Below, in pieces: positions 33,363 through 42,357 of a stretch of DNA of 64,000 nucleotides (positions within the stretch are counted from its first letter, which is position 1; each line of letters starts with the position of its first letter). The stretch is from Mucilaginibacter sp. OK283 (lineage in GTDB: Bacteria > Bacteroidota > Bacteroidia > Sphingobacteriales > Sphingobacteriaceae), in NCBI RefSeq assembly GCF_900110415.1, contig NZ_FODR01000001.1, forward strand, positions 868,001 through 932,000. Direction: 5' to 3'. Position numbers and translations under genes: made by a program. The notes beneath the pieces were generated by a model, which worked only from the letters and a program-made list of their open reading frames with translations, ran no database searches and was not told where the DNA came from.

Positions 33363-35822
33363 ATGAAGCGTACCTCCTTTGTTATAGCCTTATTATTCCT
33401 TTATAGCTGTGTAACCGCCCAAACTTCGCCACCAACGGATATCGGCACTATTCAGCAAAATCTTAAAAAGCTAAATACCCTGGGCAGCGTATTGTACGTG
33501 GCCGCCCACCCCGATGACGAAAATACCCGCCTGCTGGCCTACCTGGCGCAGGAAAAGCATTACCGCACGGGATATTTATCGGTCACGCGCGGTGATGGGG
33601 GACAAAATTTAATAGGTAACGAGCAAAGCGAGCTGCTGGGGCTTATACGCACGCAGGAACTGCTGGCCGCCAGAAAGGTGGATGGTGCCGAGCAATTCTT
33701 CACCCGTGCCAACGACTTTGGTTTTTCCAAAGGGCCCGAAGAAACTTTGAAAATTTGGGATAAAGAAAAGGTTTTGGGCGATGTAGTTTGGGTTATCCGC
33801 AAGTTTAGGCCGGATGTGATCATTTGCCGTTTCCCTACTACAGGCGAAGGTGGCCACGGGCATCATACCTCATCGGCTATATTGGCCCAGGAGGCTTTTA
33901 GCGCGGCTGCCGACCCAGCCAGGTATCCCGAACAATTAAAATATGTAAAACCATGGCAGGCCAAACGCCTGATGTGGAACACCTTCAACTTTGGCAGTAC
34001 CAATACCACCGCCGCCGACCAGTTTAAGATTGATGTTGGCGTATACAACACTACCCTTGGCAAAAGCTATGGCGAATTAGCCGCCGAGAGCCGCAGCAAC
34101 CATAAAACCCAGGGTTTTGGCTCGGCTAAGCAAAGGGGCGAGTCCTTTGAGTTTTTTAAAACTATTTTGGGAGATGCCCCGCAAACCGACCTGATGGATG
34201 GGGTAGAAACCGGCTGGAAGCGTGTTAAAGACGGCGCGGATATTGGCGAGTCGATAAAAGTAATCAGGCGGAATTTTGATGTGGAAGCCCCCGAAAAATC
34301 GGTAACGCCATTGGTGGCATTGCTGGGTAAGGTTGAAAAGATATCGGACGTATACTGGCGCACCCAGAAGACAAAAGAACTGGGCGATTTAATAGCTGCC
34401 TGCGCAGGCTTGTGGTTTGAGGCTTATGCCACGGAGGCCACTTATGCGGTAGGGGATAAGATACAGATCCGGTCGGCAGTGGTGAATAGGTATAATGATA
34501 AGGTGAAGATCAATAAAATAGGCGTTGGCAACGATGTTTTGGACCTGGGGCCAAAAGTTATTCCAGCCAACCAGCAGCAAAGTTTTGAAAGTTCAACTAT
34601 AGCCGATAAAATAACACAGCCTTATTGGTTAGCGTCAGATCATAAGATAGGCACCTACAATATCCCTGATGATGCAATGGCCGGCAACCCCGAAAATCCG
34701 AATCTGCTTACCGCCAGCTTTCAGTTTATAATTGAGGGCAAACCGGTAAACTTTGAGCGCAGCCTGGTATACAAATATGTTGACCCGGTACGCGGCGAAG
34801 TTTATCAGCCATTGGAAATTACCCCGCCGGTTACCGCTAACATCGACGGAAAAGACTGCATTTTTAACAGCCAGAAACCGCAAAGCATCCAGGTTAAACT
34901 CAAAAGCTTCACTGTAGCCAGCGGTAACGTGAGCATAAAACCTGTAGATGGCTGGAAAATAAGCCCGGAAAAAATTGAGTTCAGTGATAAAAATAAAAAC
35001 GATGAGTGGACGGTTTCTTTTACTGTAGCGCCCGCCGATAATAAGCCAAAAACTGCCGACTTGCAGGTTATTGTGATGGCAAACGGCAAGCCGTATTCAC
35101 TATCGTTACGCAGGATAAGGTACGATCATGTGCCTGCTATTACCCTGTTCCCTGCGGCCGAAGCCAAGCTGGTAAACCTCGACCTGAAAACTGCAGGCAA
35201 AAAATTAGGCTACATTGCCGGTGCCGGCGATTTGATGTCCGAGGCCCTGCGCCAGGTTGGTTATGATGTGCACATGCTATCAGAAAACGAGATCATGAAC
35301 GGCGATTTATCAACCTATGATGCCATTATTACTGGGGTACGTGCTTACAACGTAAACGAGCGCCTTGCTTTTGAGCAGCCCAAGTTAATGGAATATGTAA
35401 AAAATGGTGGCAACCTGGTAGTACAATACAACAATAATTCGGGCCTGGTTACCAAACAAATTGGCCCATATCCCTTTACCGTAGTTAACAGGAGGGTTAC
35501 CGATGAGGATGCGGTTGTAACCGTTTTAGATCAGCCGAACCCCGTACTCAACTACCCCAACAAAATTACCCAAGATGATTTTAAAGGCTGGATTCAGGAA
35601 CGCGGCCTATACTTTGTAAGCGACGTGGACCCCAAATACAAAGCCATTTTGCAGATGAATGATAAAGGAGAATCGCCCCTTAACGGATCGCTCATAGTTG
35701 GCGACTATGGCAAGGGCAGGTTTGTTTATACTTCGCTTGCCTTTTTCAGGGAACTGCCCGCCGGAGTACCGGGGGCGTATCGTTTGTTTGTGAATCTATT
35801 GAGTAAACCCGGTGGTGAGTAG
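33363..35822 (+). CDS. Exported PIG-L (LmbE-like) deacetylase fused to a ThuA/GATase-like C-terminal domain
   Basis: The 819-residue protein has a signal peptide ending CVTAQ. The PIG-L domain (about 40-230) carries the zinc motif AAHPDDENTR (His49, Asp51, Asp52) and GGHGHHTSSAIL. A long middle part looks like beta-sandwich domains (about 350-600). The last 200 residues (KKLGYIAGAGDLMSEALRQV, then YDAIITGVRAYN and GGNLVVQYNNNSG) resemble a Rossmann-like ThuA or glutamine-amidotransferase fold. PIG-L enzymes remove N-acetyl groups from sugars; the substrate here is unknown. Confidence 0.85.
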   Translation: MKRTSFVIALLFLYSCVTAQTSPPTDIGTIQQNLKKLNTLGSVLYVAAHPDDENTRLLAYLAQEKHYRTGYLSVTRGDGGQNLIGNEQSELLGLIRTQELLAARKVDGAEQFFTRANDFGFSKGPEETLKIWDKEKVLGDVVWVIRKFRPDVIICRFPTTGEGGHGHHTSSAILAQEAFSAAADPARYPEQLKYVKPWQAKRLMWNTFNFGSTNTTAADQFKIDVGVYNTTLGKSYGELAAESRSNHKTQGFGSAKQRGESFEFFKTILGDAPQTDLMDGVETGWKRVKDGADIGESIKVIRRNFDVEAPEKSVTPLVALLGKVEKISDVYWRTQKTKELGDLIAACAGLWFEAYATEATYAVGDKIQIRSAVVNRYNDKVKINKIGVGNDVLDLGPKVIPANQQQSFESSTIADKITQPYWLASDHKIGTYNIPDDAMAGNPENPNLLTASFQFIIEGKPVNFERSLVYKYVDPVRGEVYQPLEITPPVTANIDGKDCIFNSQKPQSIQVKLKSFTVASGNVSIKPVDGWKISPEKIEFSDKNKNDEWTVSFTVAPADNKPKTADLQVIVMANGKPYSLSLRRIRYDHVPAITLFPAAEAKLVNLDLKTAGKKLGYIAGAGDLMSEALRQVGYDVHMLSENEIMNGDLSTYDAIITGVRAYNVNERLAFEQPKLMEYVKNGGNLVVQYNNNSGLVTKQIGPYPFTVVNRRVTDEDAVVTVLDQPNPVLNYPNKITQDDFKGWIQERGLYFVSDVDPKYKAILQMNDKGESPLNGSLIVGDYGKGRFVYTSLAFFRELPAGVPGAYRLFVNLLSKPGGE

Positions 35823-35842
35823 TGAGTAGTGAGTAGTGAGTT
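35815..35842. repeat. Heptamer repeat GTGAGTA x4
   Basis: Three GTGAGTA units and one GTGAGTT follow each other exactly. The first unit contains the TAG stop codon of the PIG-L gene, so the array has grown from or into the coding end. A complementary-type heptamer array follows at 35892. Confidence 0.85.
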
Positions 35843-35891
35843 GGATTTGTTAAATAGTTAAAACAATCTTCGTCAAATCAACTTTTCACAC

Positions 35892-35975
35892 TGACCACTG
35901 ACCACTGACCACTGACCACTGACCACTGACCACTGACCACTGACCACTGACCACTGACCACTGACCACTGACCAC
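35892..35975. repeat. Perfect heptamer array TGACCAC x12
   Basis: Twelve identical TGACCAC units cover 84 bases and end exactly at the TGA stop codon (complement at 35976-35978) of the DUF922 gene. With the GTGAGTA array upstream it fills the gap between two convergent genes. The perfect copies should vary in number between strains. Confidence 0.97.
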
Positions 35976-36530
35976 TCACTCCTCAGATGGTTCAAACTCC
36001 AGCCGTTTTTGGAAGTATAAATCCCAGCTGCGTTGTTGCTGGCGGTTGGTCATGTGCTGGGTGTCGTCGTCGTAATTGGAGTTAAGCTGCTTGTATTTGG
36101 CATCTATGCGGTTAAAAAGCGCCATCGCTTCATTTCGGTAATTGTAGCTGAAACGGGTTTTGCCTATCTGCCTTAATATCTCCTGCTGCTCCAGGTAAGC
36201 AATCAGGTAGTGGCCCTGTTCGTGCTTCAGTATTTCAGAAAGCATCTCCTGCGATGTTACACGGCTCCTGTCAAGCCATGATTTGTAGTTATTGAGCAGC
36301 AGGTTTACGGTTGCCGTAAGGATATACGACCCGCTGCGGTTACTGGCCTCGTATTTAAAATCGATGGTACAGTTGGTGTATGCAACAACACCACGGGCAT
36401 CTGGCCTCGGGGTTCCTAAAAAATCATTAATAGTTAGCGGATGATAACGTTGGTACTGCTGCGCTCTGGCAGTCATCGTCATTAAACATATGGCGGCAGC
36501 GCCAATCAACTTCACTAATCGTACTTCCAT
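35976..36530 (-). CDS. DUF922-type exported metalloprotease-like protein
   Basis: The 184-residue protein starts with a signal peptide (LIGAAAICLMTMTARAQ). The centre holds the zinc-protease motif HEQGHYLIAYLEQQ, an HExxH. The C-terminal part is helical and charged. This fits the DUF922 family of small Bacteroidota proteins with a putative peptidase site; no substrate is known. The coding end abuts a (TGACCAC)12 array. It lies 21 bases after the SPFH gene on the same strand and may be co-transcribed. Confidence 0.82.
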   Translation of the reverse strand: MEVRLVKLIGAAAICLMTMTARAQQYQRYHPLTINDFLGTPRPDARGVVAYTNCTIDFKYEASNRSGSYILTATVNLLLNNYKSWLDRSRVTSQEMLSEILKHEQGHYLIAYLEQQEILRQIGKTRFSYNYRNEAMALFNRIDAKYKQLNSNYDDDTQHMTNRQQQRSWDLYFQKRLEFEPSEE

Positions 36531-36551
36531 TAAGTGCAGGGTTTAAAACTT

Positions 36552-37490
36552 TCACTTTTTGACGTCGTCGGTATGTAAAAGGTTTAAGGCCATCATTTCT
36601 TTTAATGTATGCTGCATGGCATCGGTAGATCCATCCAGGAAAATCACGTTCCCTTTTGAGTTTTCAGAGAAGTGTTTGATAGATTCTGTCCACATGGTAA
36701 ACAGTATTACCGAAGTATCCATGTTGGCACCGGCCATTTCTTTGGCGGCAACCGTCATACCACGGGCAACTTCCTCGCGGAATAAGGCTATACCCTGGCC
36801 ACGTAGCTGTGCAGCCTCGCGCTCGGCCTGGGCCGAAATCTTGATGGCATTACCCTCCGCTTCCGCAGCTTTGGTTTTGGTGATGAGCAGGGCCTGGCCT
36901 TCGTTTTCGGCGGCGGCCTTCAGGTTGTTTGATGCCACTACCTGGCTCATCGACTTCATGATCACATCATCAAAAGTGATGTCGTTCAGCTGCAAATCCT
37001 GCAGGTGGTAGCCCCAGCCTTCCAGTATCACATCTAATTGTTCCTTAACATGCTCCACAATATCGCGGCGCAGTATCAAAACCTCGCTCTGGCGTTTGGT
37101 GGCCACAAACGCACGGATTGAACCTTCAACGGTGCGGATAAGCGCCTGCATCAGGTTGCGTTCATCAACAAATTTAAAAGCTACATTTTTGATGGTTTCT
37201 TCCTGCTGATCCAATACCGAGTACAACAACATCGCCTTAAAGTAAACGTTAGCCTGATCGTAAGTTACCGCCTGGAATTCTAATTCCACCGATCGGTTCT
37301 GAATTGAGATTTTGGAGTAAATGTTTTCGATAAATGGCAGCTTAAAATTAAGCCCCGGTGTAAGTATGCGGCGATACTTGCCAAATACGGTAATTACCAC
37401 TATTGTGCCCTGTTTTACAGACACAAAGGATGATAATATGATTGCCAAAATAATAAATACAATGAGTAAAGTGATGATTGAACCTGTCAT
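36552..37490 (-). CDS. SPFH/Band 7 (stomatin/slipin-like) membrane protein
   Basis: The 312-residue protein has one N-terminal membrane segment (about 4-26) and an SPFH domain (about 25-185: VKQGTIVVITVFGKYRRILTPGLNF, then SIQNRSVELEFQAVTYD). A helical coiled region follows, rich in Ala/Glu (AAENEGQALLITKTKAAEAEG). Proteins of this family oligomerise at membranes and organise lipids or proteases. The DUF922 protein with an HExxH motif is encoded directly downstream, so an SPFH-protease link is conceivable. Confidence 0.92.
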   Translation of the reverse strand: MTGSIITLLIVFIILAIILSSFVSVKQGTIVVITVFGKYRRILTPGLNFKLPFIENIYSKISIQNRSVELEFQAVTYDQANVYFKAMLLYSVLDQQEETIKNVAFKFVDERNLMQALIRTVEGSIRAFVATKRQSEVLILRRDIVEHVKEQLDVILEGWGYHLQDLQLNDITFDDVIMKSMSQVVASNNLKAAAENEGQALLITKTKAAEAEGNAIKISAQAEREAAQLRGQGIALFREEVARGMTVAAKEMAGANMDTSVILFTMWTESIKHFSENSKGNVIFLDGSTDAMQHTLKEMMALNLLHTDDVKK

Positions 37491-37581
37491 AAGGGCTTAT
37501 TATTAATTAAATAAATATAGGTAAATTATTGGTGTGCTATTTGTTTTTATAAAAAAGCTTATTTAAACGGCATACACTATC

Positions 37582-37767
37582 ATGAACTTAAAACGCACTT
37601 TCGGAGCCATACTTACCGTACTCGGTATCATCGGCTTAATTTATGCAGGCATTGGTGTTATAAACCATAGTAGCCAGGTTACCACACTAATTGTAGTAGC
37701 CATAATAGCTATTTTATTTTTCTTTACAGGTATCAGCCTGGTGCGCAATACTAAAGACGAGGCCTGA
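37582..37767 (+). CDS. Small two-helix membrane protein
   Basis: The 61-residue protein has two hydrophobic segments (about 7-27 and 34-53) and a charged tail. It resembles the short hypothetical membrane proteins often found in Sphingobacteriaceae, with the pattern FGAILTVLGIIGLIYAG. It is divergent from the SPFH gene and convergent with the next gene. The function is unknown. Confidence 0.7.
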   Translation: MNLKRTFGAILTVLGIIGLIYAGIGVINHSSQVTTLIVVAIIAILFFFTGISLVRNTKDEA

Positions 37768-37771
37768 TTAT

Positions 37772-37834
37772 AGTCTTAAGTTCTAAGTCTTGAGTTCTGA
37801 GTCAATATCTTGACTTAAGACTTCTGACTCAAGA
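37772..37834. repeat. Heptad-periodic array between convergent genes (AGTCTTA type)
   Basis: Nine units in register: AGTCTTA, AGTTCTA, AGTCTTG, AGTTCTG, AGTCAAT, ATCTTGA, CTTAAGA, CTTCTGA, CTCAAGA. The second half is complementary to the first, so the whole could fold as a hairpin. It starts 4 bases after one stop codon and ends 7 bases before the other. Confidence 0.75.
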
Positions 37835-37841
37835 CCTTCCG

Positions 37842-38675
37842 CTAAGCCATCACCGATACCATATTAAGCACCTGCCCGGCAAGCGTCGCATTCCCGGTTA
37901 TTTCAACCCGCGTTTTTACATCGTCCGGGCGGATGCTTTTCGAAAATAATTTCCAGGCGATATCCGGGGGGATTTTTACGGTAGCGGCAAAGCTCTCTGT
38001 ATCGGCCTCTTTTAATAAATGCCATCCGTCTTTTATTTTCTTAAGGTACCAGTTACCGCCAATTCCGGATGTGATGGTAATTTTTATAAGGGTATTTACC
38101 GGTGCCCCCGTGTTTTTAAAAGTATGGGGCAGTCCTTTGAAAAAAGTATCGATAAAGGGATAAAAAAACTCGCGCGTCATAATGCCATCGCGGCCGGTTG
38201 CTTCTCTTATTTGCTGCTGGTGATGCCATTTTTCGGTGTATTCGCGGGCAAGGTGCATCCAGTTAAGGCTTTCCTGTTCGCCGGCCCAGCCAACAGAAAA
38301 TATGGCGGTGTCATTAGGATTCAACGATTCATAATAGGCAGATGCCAACCGCCCGGTTGTTTTATGCAGCAGGAGCAATATATCGGGGCTTATTCTTTTG
38401 GTGGCGTTCACCCAATCGGCATTGAGTTTATTCAGCCAGTCAACCAGGTCGTGATAGTTGTTGTTGGCAGGCGCCAGGTCGCCAAAATATTTATCGCGCT
38501 GAATGGATAAGGCGCGGATGTTACCATCAAGCAGGTGCGATACCACATCTTTCACTTTCCAGGCTTTGGCCACAGTTTGCTTGTTCCAATCTGCCGGAGT
38601 TAATGATTCCAGCAATTCCATCAGTTTTCCATCCAATGGTTTAAAAAGATGCCTTACTTCAACGCGGTTTTCCAT
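37842..38675 (-). CDS. DinB/maleylpyruvate isomerase N-terminal-like protein
   Basis: From the ATG at 38675 the protein has 277 residues (MENRVEVRHLFKPL); an ATG 10 codons upstream at 38705 is an alternative. The N-terminal helical bundle with LTPADWNKQTVAKAWKVKDVVSHLLDGN is typical of the mycothiol-maleylpyruvate isomerase/DinB-like superfamily, which binds a metal with three His. EYTEKWHHQQQIREA holds further metal-type His residues. Activity is unknown; the family includes thiol-dependent transferases. Its end borders the heptad array. Confidence 0.8.
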   Translation of the reverse strand: MENRVEVRHLFKPLDGKLMELLESLTPADWNKQTVAKAWKVKDVVSHLLDGNIRALSIQRDKYFGDLAPANNNYHDLVDWLNKLNADWVNATKRISPDILLLLHKTTGRLASAYYESLNPNDTAIFSVGWAGEQESLNWMHLAREYTEKWHHQQQIREATGRDGIMTREFFYPFIDTFFKGLPHTFKNTGAPVNTLIKITITSGIGGNWYLKKIKDGWHLLKEADTESFAATVKIPPDIAWKLFSKSIRPDDVKTRVEITGNATLAGQVLNMVSVMA

Positions 38676-38726
38676 GGCGATAAATTTATTGGTGTGATAA
38701 AACAATTTAGCATATCGTTTTTAATT

Positions 38727-38742
38727 CCCTCCCATGGGAGGG
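38727..38742. repeat. 16-bp perfect palindrome CCCTCCCATGGGAGGG
   Basis: A self-complementary sequence in the 38676-38890 gap, followed by G-rich then C-rich pieces (GGCAGGGAGGGG, CCTTCCCTTCCCC) that look like the remains of a larger palindrome. No gene was seen in the gap. Confidence 0.5.
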
Positions 38743-38890
38743 GTGTGGCTGGAAAATGAGCGCAAAGGCAGGGAGGGGTTTCTACGCCATGTAGTCCCGA
38801 AAGCTCATAAACCTCTACCTTCCCTTCCCCAAGGAAGGAATCGCACATCCCCCGGCACGTTTATTATCAGTCGTGAGGTCTATATTTCTT

Positions 38891-39403
38891 CTATACCACC
38901 TCGCCCAGTCCCAAAGCACCTTCCAGTTTCTCAACCGACATGTCGATACCATCTACATGATGATGTGCTTTCAAATAAAACCCTTCGCGCTCGGCCAGTT
39001 TGCCGGTTATAAATTCAACCAGGTCATCGCCTTTTTTGCCTTGCAGTACCGGGCGCACGGTTTTGCTGTTTTCCAGCCTGTCGGCCAGTGTTTTGGGCGA
39101 TAGTTTTACGTAAAGGGTTTTGCCGTTGGCATTCATCCAGTCCATATTATCAAAAAAGCAAGGTAGGCCGCCGCCGGTTGATACCACAACGTTTTCGGGG
39201 TATTTGGTTTGCTTTAGCAGATCTGATTCCATCTGGCGGAAGGCATCTTCGCCAAAACTCGAAAAATATTCGGCTATACTCATGCCTACTTTAGCTTCCA
39301 GTGCATGGTCAAGATCAATAAATTCGTAGCCTAATTTGGCAGCCAGCTTACGGCTCCAGGTGGTTTTGCCACAACCCATAAACCCGACTAAAAAGTACTT
39401 CAT
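38891..39403 (-). CDS. aroK: Shikimate kinase
   Basis: The 170-residue protein has the P-loop GFMGCGKTTWSRKLA at residues 7-21, the shikimate-binding FIDLDHALEAKVGMSI with the DxD-type motif, VVSTGGGLPCF and the lid region with the RPVLQG arginine. The length is normal for AroK. It phosphorylates shikimate in aromatic amino acid synthesis. It is on the same strand as, and downstream of, the ABC permease gene, separated by a 150-bp heptad-periodic gap; no other aro gene is near. Confidence 0.96.
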   Translation of the reverse strand: MKYFLVGFMGCGKTTWSRKLAAKLGYEFIDLDHALEAKVGMSIAEYFSSFGEDAFRQMESDLLKQTKYPENVVVSTGGGLPCFFDNMDWMNANGKTLYVKLSPKTLADRLENSKTVRPVLQGKKGDDLVEFITGKLAEREGFYLKAHHHVDGIDMSVEKLEGALGLGEVV

Positions 39404-39417
39404 AATTTTTATAGATG

Positions 39418-39553
39418 TGCAAATTTCAAATATGCAGATTTCAGATTATTCAAAAAAATCCGACTCCAAAAACTCCTTTATCCTTCCGCCTTTGCTCCTT
39501 TGTCCCAAAGTCCTTGCTCCTTTATACCATATCCAAAAATCCTTGCTCCGCCT
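39418..39553. repeat. Heptad-periodic stretch between the permease and aroK
   Basis: Units such as TGCAAAT, TTCAAAT, ATGCAGA, TTTCAGA and then TCCTTTA, TCCTTCC, GCCTTTG, CTCCTTT follow at 7-base spacing. Two sequence types are joined and both are degenerate. The gap holds no gene. Confidence 0.45.
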
Positions 39554-40612
39554 TCAACTTAATTTTACCCGCGGATCTATCCAAACGTAAATTATATCTA
39601 CCAGGATACTAATCACTACAAATATAAAGGCAATAAAGAGGATTGAACCCATCACTACCGGAAAATCCGACATTTCCAGCGCATCAACCGTGGCTTTGCC
39701 CAGGCCGTTATAGCCAAAAATGTATTCTACAAAAAATGAACCGGCCAGCAGCGATGCAAACCAGTTGGCAATGGCGGTTATTACCGGGTTTAGTGCGTTT
39801 TTTAGCGCATGTTTATAAATGATGGTATTGTTGCTTAATCCTTTGGCTTTTGCCGTACGGATATAATCCTGCCCTAAAACATCGAGCATGGCATTACGGG
39901 TGAGCTGGACAATAATAGCCAGCGGACGCAAGCCGAGGGTGATCATGGGCAGCACCAGGTTTTTAAGTGTCATCACTTCGCCCCGGAAAGGATCGTAACT
40001 AAATAAACTGCCCGACATGTTGAGGCCTGTATATTTACTCAGCTCAAAACCAAATATCCAGGCGATGATGATACCCGCGAAAAAAGCCGGCGCGGAGATA
40101 CCCAAAGTAGAAAAGCCTATTGCCAGTTTATCAATCCAGGTATCTTTATGTACAGCACTCAGCACGCCTAAAAATACGCCAATAACAATAGCGAAGATCA
40201 TAGCCGTGGTAGCCAATACCATAGTATTTGGGATAACCTCTAACAGTAAACTGGCCACATCCTTATGGGTTTGGTACGAGCGGCGCAGGTAAGGCCATTT
40301 TAGCCCAAGCACTTTGGCATCGCTTACCGCAAATAGTTTTACGTAGTGATACCGTTGCTGTTCTTCGGCAGTATTCAGGTGGATACCTACGGGCGAAAGA
40401 TCATTGATGTAATATAGAAATTGTACAGGCTTTGGCTTATCCAGCCCAAATTCTTTGCGTACGGCTTGTAACGATTGCACGTCGGCCCGCTGGCCCTGCG
40501 TCATGCGGGCGGGATCAACCGGTAAAATATTAAACAAAAAGAAAACTACCAGCACCACCCCCAGCATTACGGCCAGCCCGTAAAATAATTTGCGGATAAG
40601 GTAGCTGATCAT
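39554..40612 (-). CDS. DppB-type ABC transporter permease (orphan)
   Basis: The 352-residue protein starts with MISYLIRKLFYGLAVMLGVVLVVFFLF, typical of peptide/nickel permeases of the DppB class, and has about six membrane segments. The permease loop EAA-type motif is seen in DYIRTAKAKGLSNNTIIYKHALKNAL. Such permeases pair with a DppC-like permease, ATPases and a binding protein, none of which is encoded here. It starts 2 bases after the DoxX-like gene, so it is part of that operon. A peptide or other oligomer substrate is assumed. Confidence 0.92.
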   Translation of the reverse strand: MISYLIRKLFYGLAVMLGVVLVVFFLFNILPVDPARMTQGQRADVQSLQAVRKEFGLDKPKPVQFLYYINDLSPVGIHLNTAEEQQRYHYVKLFAVSDAKVLGLKWPYLRRSYQTHKDVASLLLEVIPNTMVLATTAMIFAIVIGVFLGVLSAVHKDTWIDKLAIGFSTLGISAPAFFAGIIIAWIFGFELSKYTGLNMSGSLFSYDPFRGEVMTLKNLVLPMITLGLRPLAIIVQLTRNAMLDVLGQDYIRTAKAKGLSNNTIIYKHALKNALNPVITAIANWFASLLAGSFFVEYIFGYNGLGKATVDALEMSDFPVVMGSILFIAFIFVVISILVDIIYVWIDPRVKLS

Positions 40613-40614
40613 GG

Positions 40615-41766
40615 TTATTGTTTTTGAAAATACGTTTTCGCCAGGTCATCATACTTAGGCACCGAATGGTAATGCCATTTATTGATGACGACACCATTCT
40701 TCAGCAGGATTACCCCTGGGTTAGAACGGATCATGGTTTTAAGCGGTACGCCATCGGCATAAAAAACCTCGCTGATCATCCGGTGTTTTTTTACGAACGC
40801 CTGCGCGCTTTGCGGCGAATTTGCGGTAAGCAGCATGGTGCGGATATTAAAGTTTTGGGTAGCATTGATGGCCAGGGCATTTAGTTTGTTTATCGCGTCA
40901 TCATCGGTTTTATCCAGATCGTAAGCTACGATGATAATGCTGTAAAAAGGGCTTGCCAGCAACTCTTTGGTAAAATCATTACGTTGGGCATCCTGGATAG
41001 ACAGATCGCGGATTGGCGGCTCGTAACCTTTTGTTACCAGGCGGTTTTCCGGGTCGCCGTCGGTTTCCCAATTGGCATCTTTCCAGATGCCGGAAGTCAG
41101 GTATTCCTTATCGGTCATTACCTTAGTTTCCTTAGTCTTCTTGTTTTTTAGTTTATAAGTAAGCACGAAAACATCTTTGGGCGCATTGGGCGGGGTATCC
41201 ATTTCGGCCGAAATATTGGCGCCTATTTTATAGGGCAAAAAGTCGATTACCGGCAAAAAGTTATAGGTGTAAAGGCCAAACCCTACCGAAACAAGGGCAG
41301 CGCCGATAAGCCATTTGTCACCTGCTTTTGCGCTAAATATGGGTTTTATTTTAGCCCGGTTTACAAATATCACGGCCACTAAAACCAGTAATACCATATC
41401 CTTGCTAAACGACTGCCATGGGGTAAGCGGTATAGCATCGCCAAAGCAGCCGCAGGTTTGCACCACTTTAAAAAAGGCTGAGTAAAAAGTTAAAAAACCG
41501 AAAAAGATAATGAGCAGCAATAAGCCCCAGGCTACTTTTACCGGCCGCACGCCAATAAGCAGGGCAAAACCCAGGATCATTTCCAGGGCGCAAAGCAAAA
41601 TAGCTATGGTTAACGAAAGATCATTAAGGAACGTGATATGGAAAACCTCGAAATACTCCACCAGTTTATAGGAAAAGCCCAGCGGGTCATTAGCTTTTAT
41701 TAATCCGGAAAATATAAACAGTAAGCCTACCGCTATCCTGCAAAACCAAATCAAAGCGTTTTTCAT
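40615..41766 (-). CDS. DoxX-like membrane protein with thioredoxin-fold end (BT_3928 family)
   Basis: The 383-residue protein begins with a DoxX-type four-helix membrane domain (about 1-140: RIAVGLLFIFSGLIKANDPLGFSYKLVEYFEVF). A conserved Cys pair region VQTCGCFGDAIPLTPWQSF occurs at about 105. A soluble domain follows (about 170-383), with a thioredoxin-like fold suggested by SIIIVAYDLDKTDDD and GVILLKNGVVINKWHYHSVP. The family is conserved in Bacteroidota; a redox role is inferred. It overlaps the DUF1599 gene by 4 bases. Confidence 0.85.
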   Translation of the reverse strand: MKNALIWFCRIAVGLLFIFSGLIKANDPLGFSYKLVEYFEVFHITFLNDLSLTIAILLCALEMILGFALLIGVRPVKVAWGLLLLIIFFGFLTFYSAFFKVVQTCGCFGDAIPLTPWQSFSKDMVLLVLVAVIFVNRAKIKPIFSAKAGDKWLIGAALVSVGFGLYTYNFLPVIDFLPYKIGANISAEMDTPPNAPKDVFVLTYKLKNKKTKETKVMTDKEYLTSGIWKDANWETDGDPENRLVTKGYEPPIRDLSIQDAQRNDFTKELLASPFYSIIIVAYDLDKTDDDAINKLNALAINATQNFNIRTMLLTANSPQSAQAFVKKHRMISEVFYADGVPLKTMIRSNPGVILLKNGVVINKWHYHSVPKYDDLAKTYFQKQ

Positions 41767-42302
41767 TTTACTCCAAGTTTTATAAGGGCAAATACCGCGT
41801 AGTTCAGCATATCCTGGTAATTGGCTTTTACCCCTTCAGATGCTTCGGTAAGGCCCTGGTTGTCTTCAATTTGTTTTACACGCAGCAGTTTCATGAGTAT
41901 CAGATCGGTTAATGAGCTGATGCGCATATCGCGCCAGGCCTCACCGTAATCGTGGTTTTTGGCAAACATGAGCTCTTTGGTTTCCACGACTCTTTCGTCA
42001 AACATGCGTTCCACATGGTCAACTGCCAGTTCCTGTGGCGTTTCGGGCGAGCTGTCCAGCTGCATCATGGCTATAACGCAGTAGTTTACAATTCCAATGT
42101 ATTCGCCGGTAATATCGTCGCCCACTTTCGAAATCTTTTTTTCTTCGAGTGTGCGGATGCGTTGTGCTTTAATAAAAATCTGGTCGGTGATAGATTGCAA
42201 ACGAAGGATGCGCCAGGCGGTGCCATAGTCGCGGGTCTTTTTCATGAAAAGACCCTTACAATTGTTTATTACCGCGTCGTATTCTGCTGATGTGTTAGCC
42301 AA
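41763..42302 (-). CDS. DUF1599 protein with two internal repeats
   Basis: The 179-residue protein contains the same motif twice: KKTRDYGTAWRILRLQSITDQIFIKAQRI in the first half and AKNHDYGEAWRDMRISSLTDLILMKLLRV in the second. This is the DUF1599 family, with no known activity. In Bacteroidota it is typically found beside folP, as here, where the two genes are divergent. It is the first gene of the operon with the DoxX-like protein and the ABC permease. Confidence 0.92.
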   Translation of the reverse strand: MANTSAEYDAVINNCKGLFMKKTRDYGTAWRILRLQSITDQIFIKAQRIRTLEEKKISKVGDDITGEYIGIVNYCVIAMMQLDSSPETPQELAVDHVERMFDERVVETKELMFAKNHDYGEAWRDMRISSLTDLILMKLLRVKQIEDNQGLTEASEGVKANYQDMLNYAVFALIKLGVK

Positions 42303-42357
42303 TGGTCTGAATATTTTAAAGTTGGGGCGTTGTAATTACGGGGATATGCTACCGCGA

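Noticed and set aside
35892..35975. Possible CRISPR array
   Set aside because: The unit is 7 bases with no spacers, and no cas gene is near; it is a simple tandem array.
38676..38705. Upstream start for the DinB-like protein
   Set aside because: The extra ten residues are not typical of the family start and ATG 38675 opens the recognisable part, though the longer form cannot be excluded.
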